Positions 14,609 to 20,402 of a DNA stretch of 20,402 nucleotides are shown here, piece after piece (within the stretch, counting starts at the first letter, position 1; the number at the start of each line of letters is the position of its first letter). Position numbers and translations under genes: made by a program. Below the pieces are notes generated by a model, which was not told the origin of the DNA, did no database searches, and worked only from the letters and a program-made list of their open reading frames with translations. This stretch comes from Actinobacteria bacterium UBA5182. GTDB taxonomy: Bacteria > Actinomycetota > UBA4738. The stretch spans positions 3,152-23,553 of the forward strand of contig DHWM01000150.1 in the NCBI GenBank assembly GCA_002413185.1, in the 5' to 3' direction.

Positions 14609-15814
14609 ATGAGTCAAAGTCGAATCGACTCGACGCCGAAGCCACCTTCGGACCCTGACCTGGAGCGCGTCTTGAGGGCGCGGGCTGCCGAGGCCACTCC
14701 GCCGACCTCCATCGACGCCGTCATCGCCCTCGATGCCGGAGCGGCCAGTCGGTGGACCACGCGTGTCGCGGAAGGGCGGATGGAGGTCTCCCCGAGCCTC
14801 CCCGAGCGCCCCACCGTCACCGTCACCGCCGACCCGCTCACCATGTCCCAGGTGGTGGGGGGTTCGCGTTCGGGCGTGCACGCGTTCCTGCAGGGGCGGC
14901 TCACGGTGCGGGGGAACCTCGCCCTCGCGTTGCGGCTGGATTCGATGTTCGGACAGAACCACCGTCCGGCGCGGTGGCCGCGGGCGGGCGCGGTCCGGGC
15001 GGGCGGGCTCCACACCTCCTACCTCGAGGCCGGCGAGGGCCCGCCAATCCTCCTCCTGCACGGCCTGGGAGCGACGAACGCCTCGCTCCTGCCCACGATG
15101 TGGGACCTGGCCAGGGACCACCGGGTGATCGCCCCCGACCTCCCCGGGTTCGGGGACTCCGGCAAGCCGGTCCGCTCCTACCACGCCGGGTTCTTCGCCC
15201 GGTGGGCCACGGCGCTGCTGGACGAGCTGGGGATCGAACGCGCCCACGTCCTGGGGAACTCGATGGGAGGCCGCGTCGCCCTGGAGATGGGGATGCGGTC
15301 GCCCGAACGGGTCGACAAGCTGGTGCTCCTGGCGCCCTCCCCGGCGTGGCTGCGCAACCGCGAGTACGTCCGGCTGGTGCGGTTCCTTCGGCCCGAGCTG
15401 GCCATGGTCCCCGTCCGCCTCCCACACCGGCAGGTGGTCCGCAACATCCGGTTCCTGTTCTCCCGGCCGTCGCGGCTTCCCGAGACCTGGTACGAGTCGG
15501 CCGCCGACGAATTCCTGCGGGTGTTCTCCTCTCCGCGCGGACGGATCGCGTTCTTCTCCGCCGCCCGCCAGATCTACCTGGAGGAGCCGCACGGCGAGTG
15601 GGGGTTCTGGGACCGGCTGCCGAAGCTGGAGCGCCCGGCCCTGTTCGTGTGGGGTCGGCGCGACCGCCTGGTCTCCCCCCGGTTCGCCCGGCACGTGGTG
15701 AGCGCGCTCCCGGACGCCCGCTCGGTGGTGTTCGACGACTGCGGCCACGTACCCCAGTACGAGATGCCCCGGAAGACCCATCGCCTGATCCGCGAGTTCC
15801 TGGAGGTGGCGTGA
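14609..15814 (+). CDS. SCP2-like domain fused to alpha/beta hydrolase
   Basis: A 401-aa protein with two parts. Residues about 15-115 look like an SCP2 sterol/lipid-carrier domain (SRWTTRVAEGRMEV, then PTVTVTADPLTMSQVVGG, then FLQGRLTVRGNLALALRL). Residues about 130-401 are an alpha/beta hydrolase: oxyanion-region LLLHGLGA (148-155), PDLPGFGDSGKP, nucleophile elbow GNSMGG with Ser218, acid Asp352 in WGRRDRLVS, and His380 in CGHVPQYEMP. The triad is complete, so an active esterase or lipase-like enzyme is likely, and the carrier domain suggests a lipid or sterol substrate. No signal peptide is seen. The stop shares TGATG with the acyltransferase start, making this the first gene of a coupled lipid operon. 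I cut the open frame, which continues upstream, at this ATG because codons before it belong to the opposite gene. Confidence 0.85.
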   Translation: MSQSRIDSTPKPPSDPDLERVLRARAAEATPPTSIDAVIALDAGAASRWTTRVAEGRMEVSPSLPERPTVTVTADPLTMSQVVGGSRSGVHAFLQGRLTVRGNLALALRLDSMFGQNHRPARWPRAGAVRAGGLHTSYLEAGEGPPILLLHGLGATNASLLPTMWDLARDHRVIAPDLPGFGDSGKPVRSYHAGFFARWATALLDELGIERAHVLGNSMGGRVALEMGMRSPERVDKLVLLAPSPAWLRNREYVRLVRFLRPELAMVPVRLPHRQVVRNIRFLFSRPSRLPETWYESAADEFLRVFSSPRGRIAFFSAARQIYLEEPHGEWGFWDRLPKLERPALFVWGRRDRLVSPRFARHVVSALPDARSVVFDDCGHVPQYEMPRKTHRLIREFLEVA

Positions 15815-16580
15815 TGGCGGTGACGAAGACCTCCGCTCTCATCCCCGCGGAGAAGAAGGCCCTCATCGCGGGGGCCGCCGCCGACGTCGAAGCCCGCGAC
15901 CCGGAGCTCATCCGGGCCCAGCTCCCCCTGGCGTGGCTCCTCACCACCGTGTACTTCCGGGCCGAGGTGCGTGGGCTGGAACGGGTCCCCGAAGAGGGGC
16001 CGGTCCTGTTCGTCGGCAATCACTCCGGCGGCACCATGACCCCCGACAGCATGCTGTTCATGCTGGCCTTCAACACCTACTTCGGCGTCGAACGCCCCGT
16101 GTACGCGCCGGCCACCGGGGGCGTGCGTCCTGGTCTATCCCGGGGGGGACGTGGAGACGCACCGCCCGTGGACCGCCCGCAACGAGATCCGGTTCGACGG
16201 ACGGAAGGGATTCCTCCGCGGTCGCCAGCGAGGCGAACGTGCCGATCGTCCCGGTGGTCTGGGTGGGCGGGCAGGAGGCGTTCCTCCCGTTGACCGACGG
16301 GCCCCGCCTGGCGAAGGCGCTTCGTCTGGACAGGCTGGCCCGGCTCAAGGTCCTCCCGATCTCGCCGGCGGTGCCGTGGGGCCTGACCATCGGGGACATG
16401 GCGGGACATCTCCCGCTCCCGGTCAAGCTCCGTCAGGAGGTCCTTCCCCCCATCGACGTGAACGACCTGTTCGGGAAGAAGGACGCCGACTCCGACGCGG
16501 CCTACGACTACGTGACCTCGCGGATGCAGGAGGCCCTGGCCGCCTTGGCAGCCGAACGCATCCTTCCCCCGTTCGCGTGA
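15814..16580 (+). pseudogene. Lysophospholipid acyltransferase (MGAT-like), broken by a deletion and two frameshifts
   Basis: The family sequence is spread over three frames. From ATG 15814 frame one gives the N-terminus, with VLFVGNHSGGTMTPD holding the active-site His motif, up to YFGVERPVYA near 16106. The frame then changes to GACVLVYPGGDVETHRPW (about 16118-16170) and on to RFDGRKGFLR (to 16219). A second change near 16217-16220 leads to VASEANVPIVPVVWVGGQEAF, running to the stop at 16578-16580. About 35 residues normally found between ERPVYA and the VLVYPGGD motif are absent. The second shift is explained by loss of two bases in a CGCGCGG-like run, since restoring them gives FLRAVASEANVP. 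The intact protein would acylate glycerolipids or diacylglycerol. Both ends are coupled by TGATG overlaps with the neighbours. Confidence 0.82.
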
Positions 16581-16965
16581 TGCGCATCCACCGGAGGGTC
16601 CGGGGCCTCGGCGCCCGGTTCCGCGTCCTCATGAAGGTCGGTTCGATCGAAGCGGGCGGAACGGTTCGCATCACCGACTGGGTGAATGACGAGCTGATCG
16701 GGTGGTCGTCCGAGGCCGGGATCCACCAGCGGGGGCGGTGGACCGTGCAGCCGGCCACCGGCGGCACGGAGGTGGGCCTGGAGATCGAGTACGAGCTGAG
16801 CGGGGACCGGCCGGATGGCTGGTGGAGCGCCTGGCAGGGCGGGTCATCGAGCGAAACATGACCGCGACCCTGCTGGCGGCGCGCCGTCTCCTTGAGTTCG
16901 AATACCGCCCCTGTCGCCCCCGGGCCAGGACGAGAGCCGGCGTCGCGAACAGGACCGCTCGATGA
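16580..16965 (+). pseudogene. SRPBCC-family (polyketide cyclase/START-like) protein, broken
   Basis: The gene starts at ATG 16580 inside TGATG. Frame two reads MRIHRRV and then at once RGLGARFRVLMKVGSIEAGG, DELIGWSSEAGIHQRGRW and EVGLEIEYELSGDRP, typical of the middle and end of SRPBCC lipid-binding folds. The usual N-terminal segment of about 35-45 residues (APPE.VW...DP..WP type) is missing between RRV and RGLG, near 16600. Near 16811-16815 one base appears lost: the next frame continues with GWLVERLAGRVIERNMTATLLAARRLLEFE in the proper order, ending at the TGA 16963-16965. That stop overlaps the next start as ATGA. Members bind hydrophobic ligands; the ligand here is unknown. The family call is likely, and the gene is non-functional as written. 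Confidence 0.72.
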
Positions 16966-18689
16966 TCGGGAGGCTTCGCCGCGACGCTGGCCAGCTCGCC
17001 GATCTGGCCAGCCCGAGGACCCTGGCGACCCTGTGGCGGGCCGGCGTCATCGATCCGAAGGAAGGCCTGGCGCTGGGCCGGGCCCTTCCCACCTACGTCG
17101 GCCGGGGAGCCTCGCTCGGGGTGATCAGCCACATCAACGCCGTGGCGGTGGGGTCGAAGGACGCCGTCCGAGATCGGAGCGGCAGCCTGACGTGGCGGGA
17201 GCTCGACCGGCGGGCCAACCGGCTGGCCCGGGCCCTGGCCTCGCGCGGCCTGGTGGGCGAACGGGTGGCCGTCCTTCTTCGAAACGGCCGGGAGCTGGTG
17301 GAGATCCTTCTGGCCTGCCAGAAGGTGGGAGTGGTGAGCTGCCCGCTGAACACGTGGGCGAAGCCCGAGGAGCTTCGAACGACGCTGGAGCGCTCGGAGG
17401 CGAGGCTCCTGATCTACGACGCGCTCCACGCCGAGCAGGTCGCCGAGGCCGCGCCGGACGGCCTCCCGCTGGTCGTGGTGGGGGCGGCGAAGGGCCGTCG
17501 GCGGGCCAAGCTCGCCGGGTCGGTCCCCTACGAGGACGTGCTGGAGGAGCGGACCGGCCGGCCGCTGTTCCCCGTGGCTCTGGACCGGGGGAGCTCCCGG
17601 GTGGTCATCCACACGTCCGGCACGACGGGGAAGCCGAAGGGAGCCTCCCGCGACGCCGGCGTCATCGGGCTGAAGGAGTTCGCCGGGCTCATGGACACGG
17701 TCCCGCTCCGGCGCGACGACGTGCTGTTCTGCCCCGCGCCGCTGTTTCATTCGTTCGGCCTGCTGACCCTGGCCATCGGGTCGCTGCTGGGGGTGACGTT
17801 CGTCCTTCCCGAGAAGTTCGACCCCGAGCAGTCCCTGGCGCTGATCGAGGAGCACGGCGCCACCGCGGCGTCGATGGTCCCCGTGATGATCGGGCGGGTC
17901 GCGGCGCTCCTCGCGAAGACGAAGCGGAAGTACGACGTGTCCAGCCTCCGGGTCCTCTTGGCCAGCGGGTCGGCGGTGCCGACGGAGCTTCGTCATTCGA
18001 TCGAGGATCTGTTCGGGGACGTGCTGTACGACCTGTACGGCTCCACCGAGGCTGGCTGGGTGGCCATCGCCACTCCCCAGGATGCGGCGGAGCATCCGGG
18101 GACGGTGGGCCGGCCGGTCCGGGGCGTGGAGGTCGCCGTGTTCTCGCGGGGCGGGAAGCGGCTCAAGGAGGGGCGGATCGGCGAGCTGTTCGTCAAGAGC
18201 GGCGCGCGGTTCGAGGGCTACACGTCCGGGGAGACCAAGGACGAACGCGAGGGGTTCATGTCGCTGGGCGACCTCGGGAGGGTCGAGGACGGCTACCTGT
18301 TCGTGGAGGGCCGCACCGACGACATGGTGGTGGTAGGCGGCGAGAACGTCTACCCGAAGGAGGTGGAGGACGTCATCGCGCGCATCGACGGCGTCCGCGA
18401 CGTGGCCGTGCTCGGTGCCAAGGACCGCGAGTACGGCCAGGTGCTGGCGGCGTTCGTGGTTGGTTCGGCCTCGCCGAAGAAGATCGCCGCCGCGTGCCGG
18501 TCCTCCCTGGCGTCGTTCAAGGTGCCCCGCCGGATCGAGAAGGTGGATGAGCTGCCCAGGACCAGCACCGGCAAGGTCCTGAAGCGCGAGCTGGCCGCGT
18601 TGCTCGAGAAGGGCGGTGCCGAAGCCAATCCACAGCCGAAGCCGAAGCCACGTCCACGCAAGTCGACCAAGCCGCGAGCTTCCGCGTGA
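16962..18689 (+). CDS. Acyl-CoA synthetase / AMP-dependent ligase (FadD-like)
   Basis: A 575-aa ANL-superfamily enzyme that activates a carboxylic acid, probably a long-chain fatty acid, to acyl-AMP and then the CoA thioester. The phosphate loop HTSGTTGKPKGAS is at 217-229. The A5-type motif DLYGSTEAGW, the A7/A8 block LGDLGRVEDGYLFVEGRTDD with GGENVYPKEVED, and the catalytic Lys538 in TSTGKVLKREL are all present. The N-terminal MIGRLRRDAGQLADL, before the adenylation core, resembles mycobacterial FadD2/FadD12-type proteins. The C-terminus has a Lys/Pro/Arg-rich tail (about 559-575), probably disordered. The ATG overlaps the SRPBCC stop (ATGA). It is the last gene of the coupled operon and would supply acyl groups to the acyltransferase. 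Confidence 0.92.
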   Translation: MIGRLRRDAGQLADLASPRTLATLWRAGVIDPKEGLALGRALPTYVGRGASLGVISHINAVAVGSKDAVRDRSGSLTWRELDRRANRLARALASRGLVGERVAVLLRNGRELVEILLACQKVGVVSCPLNTWAKPEELRTTLERSEARLLIYDALHAEQVAEAAPDGLPLVVVGAAKGRRRAKLAGSVPYEDVLEERTGRPLFPVALDRGSSRVVIHTSGTTGKPKGASRDAGVIGLKEFAGLMDTVPLRRDDVLFCPAPLFHSFGLLTLAIGSLLGVTFVLPEKFDPEQSLALIEEHGATAASMVPVMIGRVAALLAKTKRKYDVSSLRVLLASGSAVPTELRHSIEDLFGDVLYDLYGSTEAGWVAIATPQDAAEHPGTVGRPVRGVEVAVFSRGGKRLKEGRIGELFVKSGARFEGYTSGETKDEREGFMSLGDLGRVEDGYLFVEGRTDDMVVVGGENVYPKEVEDVIARIDGVRDVAVLGAKDREYGQVLAAFVVGSASPKKIAAACRSSLASFKVPRRIEKVDELPRTSTGKVLKRELAALLEKGGAEANPQPKPKPRPRKSTKPRASA

Positions 18690-18716
18690 GCGACCGCTCG
18701 AGATGAGGACGTGGCT

Positions 18717-19184
18717 ATGAACATGGACGCCAACGTCGCAATTCTGCGCGAGGTGACGGACTTGGTCAGTGAGTTTGCATCTCGCTTCGACCGAGCGAGC
18801 ATGGACGGACCTACACCTGAACGTGGGGCTGGGATGCGACTCGAGCTCTCCTGCTCGGCGCCGGGCACCGCACGGGCGGTCTTCTATCCCGATGATGACG
18901 AGATCAACGTCTTCCTCGCCCAAGCGACGTGGATGGAGCTGTTCAAGCGAAAGAGGCAGGAGAGGCCCGAGCGAGTGCGGGAGGTCCGGCGCATCCTCGA
19001 GGCCGTTGTCAATGGGCGATTTGAGGAAACCATTTGGCGGGTGAAGGGGACTACGGTTCGGTCGAAGTCAGTGCTTTACGCTGCTGACGGCGAGGCCTTT
19101 CTCAAATCCTCGGGGTGGCAACGGCTTACGTGGTTGGATCCTCGGGCCAAAGGCACCCGTATCAAATACGAGGCCTACTCGTAG
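18717..19184 (+). CDS. Hypothetical protein
   Basis: A 155-aa protein that I do not recognise. The ATG at 18717 has GAGGA ending 7 nt upstream; an in-frame GTG at 18711 is too close to it. The protein is mostly polar, with no signal peptide or membrane segment. It has an acidic cluster (FYPDDDEINVF), a basic helical stretch (LFKRKRQERPERVREVRR, a possible amphipathic helix) and a C-terminal half rich in beta-prone residues (TIWRVKGTTVRSKSVLYA). It starts 27 nt after FadD but has visibly more A/T at third codon positions than the preceding operon, suggesting a different origin. It may be an acquired gene. Confidence 0.65.
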   Translation: MNMDANVAILREVTDLVSEFASRFDRASMDGPTPERGAGMRLELSCSAPGTARAVFYPDDDEINVFLAQATWMELFKRKRQERPERVREVRRILEAVVNGRFEETIWRVKGTTVRSKSVLYAADGEAFLKSSGWQRLTWLDPRAKGTRIKYEAYS

Positions 19185-19194
19185 CGAGGTTTGC

Positions 19195-19698
19195 GTGAGC
19201 GGTCAGGCATGGCTCCACGGTACACCGAGATGCTTGGCGGCCGCCGTTCTGGCGCTGGTCGTGACCGGATGTGCCTCGACGCACGCGGTTACCGCGACGA
19301 GCACGACGCTTTTGCCTTGTAGCCGCGTCGCGGCGCAGTGCCACGCGAAGCGGCTCCCCAACCGCGTTCTCAAGGGCGACCAGCGATCTGGCGCGCTGGG
19401 CGCGGTCGACGGCTATGACCTGCAGGGGCTGATCTCGTTCGACGCAGCCCTCCGGCGAGGCTGGGAGGAGGACGGACAGACGGCAAAGACCGTTCAGGTC
19501 GTCCTCGGTTCGGCGAATGCTGATGCTCTTCACTGGCCGGGCAACGGACCGCATCTCTACTACGCCGTCCTGTGGACGGGCGTCCGTCTTTGCTCAAGTC
19601 GCGAGATCTTTTCGACCGGTTCCAATTGCGCTCTGAGGGATTGGGGCACCGTTATCGACGCGCACACCGGCGCCTTCATCGTCGGTGGGACCGGATAG
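19195..19698 (+). CDS. Putative lipoprotein
   Basis: A 167-aa secreted protein. The N-terminal signal (PRCLAAAVLALVVTGC) ends in a lipobox LVVTGC, so Cys26 would be lipidated and the mature protein anchored outside the membrane. The mature part, including a Thr/Ser-rich spacer (STHAVTATSTT), contains several Cys (CSRVAAQC, LCSSR, NCAL) that could form disulfides, and ends AHTGAFIVGGTG. The GTG start at 19195 follows GAGG by about 6 nt. It lies 10 nt after the hypothetical gene, so the two may be cotranscribed. I recognise no catalytic motif. Codon use is more relaxed than in the lipid operon. The lipoprotein call is good; the function is unknown. Confidence 0.75.
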   Translation: MSGQAWLHGTPRCLAAAVLALVVTGCASTHAVTATSTTLLPCSRVAAQCHAKRLPNRVLKGDQRSGALGAVDGYDLQGLISFDAALRRGWEEDGQTAKTVQVVLGSANADALHWPGNGPHLYYAVLWTGVRLCSSREIFSTGSNCALRDWGTVIDAHTGAFIVGGTG

Positions 19699-19749
19699 CC
19701 ATTCAAACCCAGTATGGCCTGGAGGAGCCCTCAACCTCAGACTGACCCA

Positions 19750-20022
19750 CTACCGAGGAGCGGGAGAAGGCCCGGCGCTAGCGCGGCGAAGAGGGCCGCC
19801 TCGTAGGAGTCGCACTCCGGCGTAGACGACCAAACCGAACCCCGCTAGCTCGGCCATCCCCGCTGCCAGCGTTGCGATGCATCCTCGATCTCGGCTCGCG
19901 CCAGCAGCGATGCAGACTCCATAGATCTCAAGGTGCCAGACCCAGAACGGCAGCAGGGCCAAAGCTGTCGTTAGGATGAAGCTGGCGCTGATGACCCGAG
20001 CTGGCCGAAACCGTTTCGTCAT
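19750..20022 (-). CDS. Small two-TM membrane protein, hypothetical
   Basis: A 90-aa frame from ATG 20022 with two hydrophobic segments, at about 10-28 (VISASFILTTALALLPFWV) and 50-72 (ATLAAGMAELAGFGLVVYAGV), separated by a loop with two Cys (GVCIAAGASRDRGCI). The tail is basic and Pro/Ser-rich. The frame stays open to 20160, with an alternative ATG at 20112, but the added residues look unstructured and no ribosome site precedes either start clearly (GGGTGAA before 20022 is weak). It is convergent with the lipoprotein gene. The hydrophobic pattern and positive-inside charges argue for a real small membrane protein, but I do not recognise a family. Confidence 0.5.
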   Translation of the reverse strand: MTKRFRPARVISASFILTTALALLPFWVWHLEIYGVCIAAGASRDRGCIATLAAGMAELAGFGLVVYAGVRLLRGGPLRRASAGPSPAPR

Positions 20023-20070
20023 TTCACCCAAGGGCTTCGACCCCGACTGCCTCAAGCTTGAAGGGACTTG

Positions 20071-20122
20071 CGGCCGCCCGGGCGATTTGCCTGTCCGATT
20101 GAGATTGCTCATCGGGCGGCCG
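20071..20122. repeat. Inverted repeat with 10-bp stems
   Basis: cggccgcccg (20071-20080) pairs with cgggcggccg (20113-20122) across a 32-nt spacer, perfect over 10 bp. It lies just upstream of the small membrane protein gene, in its probable leader. Its role is unknown: it could be an mRNA structure or chance in G+C-rich DNA. Confidence 0.4.
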
Positions 20123-20159
20123 GGCCCGTTGGGTGACCTTGTATTTAGCCGTGGTCTCA

Positions 20160-20206
20160 CCGATCGTGATGATCGGTTCGTACACCGTCTCTCGTTAGAA
20201 CGTTCT
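20160..20206. promoter_or_regulatory. Hairpin and palindrome in the intergenic region
   Basis: ccgatc-gtgat-gatcgg (20160-20176) is a perfect 6-bp hairpin, and AGAACGTTCT (20197-20206) is a perfect 10-bp palindrome of the kind bound by dimeric regulators. Both lie in the 219-bp gap (20023-20241) between two minus-strand genes. A third short repeat, caccc-tgagat-gggtg (about 20222-20237), lies next to the stop of the acidic protein and may act as a weak terminator. No known operator consensus fits exactly. Confidence 0.3.
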
Positions 20207-20241
20207 CCTGCTCACGGGAGCCACCCTGAGATGGGTGTCGC

Positions 20242-20400
20242 TTATCCGGAAGACGAGTCCCTGTCGTCGTCTTCGGAGCGCTCCTGGTCGGGGGGGCGAC
20301 CCTCATCCTTGTCGGGTTCATCGGGCCCCGCGCCGGGCATGACGCCGGCCGGCTCCTTGCTCTTCTCCTCCTCGGTGATGTAGTCGAGCGGGGCGGTCAC
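20242..20400 (-). CDS. C-terminus of an acidic, probably disordered protein (possibly 5' partial)
   Basis: The minus-strand frame ends at TAA (20244-20242) and stays open to the window edge. A GTG at 20400-20398 could be a start (52 aa), but the gene may equally continue past the window. The sequence is strongly acidic and charged (DYITEEEKSKEPAGVMPG, then DEPDKDEGRPPDQ, ending RSEDDDRDSSSG) and looks like an unstructured tail. It returns to the high third-position G+C of the main genome. No family can be named from this part. Confidence 0.5.
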   Translation of the reverse strand: MTAPLDYITEEEKSKEPAGVMPGAGPDEPDKDEGRPPDQERSEDDDRDSSSG

Positions 20401-20402
20401 GC

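Noticed and set aside
15814..16293. Treating the first frame of the acyltransferase as an intact 159-aa protein
   Set aside because: After YFGVERPVYA the frame turns into Arg/Pro-rich sequence with no family similarity, while the true motifs continue in other frames.
1..20402. CRISPR arrays, insertion sequences, tRNA or rRNA genes, prophage or toxin-antitoxin genes
   Set aside because: I looked on both strands and saw no regularly spaced repeats, transposase motifs, cloverleaf-like sequences or rRNA signatures.

Overview
The window is visibly G+C-rich, with G or C at most third codon positions. It carries F420/FMN-type PPOX, mycobacterial-style FadD, SRPBCC, MGAT-like acyltransferase and class III cyclase genes, and apparent leaderless promoters (TAnnnT, 7 nt, start codon). 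Together these suggest a high-G+C actinobacterium (Actinomycetota), probably an uncultured environmental lineage. The phylum is an inference; no rRNA or tRNA is present to test it.

Layout, left to right. (1) 1-850: the 3' part of a hemolysin III/PAQR membrane protein and a small Gly/Pro-tailed hypothetical, closed by a perfect 13-bp-stem terminator. (2) 858-1061: a cold-shock protein on the minus strand. (3) 1246-5827, plus strand: a GMC long-chain fatty alcohol oxidase, an aldehyde dehydrogenase, a PPOX flavin/F420 protein and a phosphotransferase-like gene that lacks its centre. (4) 11426-5815, minus strand: a large zinc-ribbon/class III cyclase/ATPase/TPR protein, a COG4280-type membrane protein, a 71-aa membrane protein overlapping it by GTGA, and an aldo/keto reductase. 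(5) 11551-13125: a GlpD-type glycerol-3-phosphate dehydrogenase, convergent with an alkyl-DHAP synthase-like flavoprotein (13100-14509). (6) 14609-18689: a tightly coupled plus-strand operon of an SCP2-alpha/beta hydrolase fusion, an MGAT-like acyltransferase (broken), an SRPBCC protein (broken) and an acyl-CoA synthetase. (7) 18717-20402: a region of more relaxed codon use with a hypothetical protein, a lipoprotein, a small two-TM protein and the end of an acidic protein.

The common theme is lipid and long-chain alcohol metabolism. The oxidase/dehydrogenase pair would take fatty alcohol to fatty acid. FadD would activate fatty acid to acyl-CoA or acyl-AMP. The acyltransferase would place acyl groups on glycerolipid. 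GlpD would make DHAP, and the AGPS-like enzyme would exchange an acyl group for a fatty alcohol on acyl-DHAP, forming an ether lipid. That this is one ether-lipid system is a hypothesis from gene content and conserved active-site residues, not something shown.

The strangest feature is structural. Three genes (5276-5827, 15814-16580, 16580-16965) lack internal blocks of their family fold, and two of them also carry 1-2 nt frameshifts, yet their outer ends and overlapping start/stop junctions are intact. This is either recent gene decay or an assembly artefact, and raw reads would decide.
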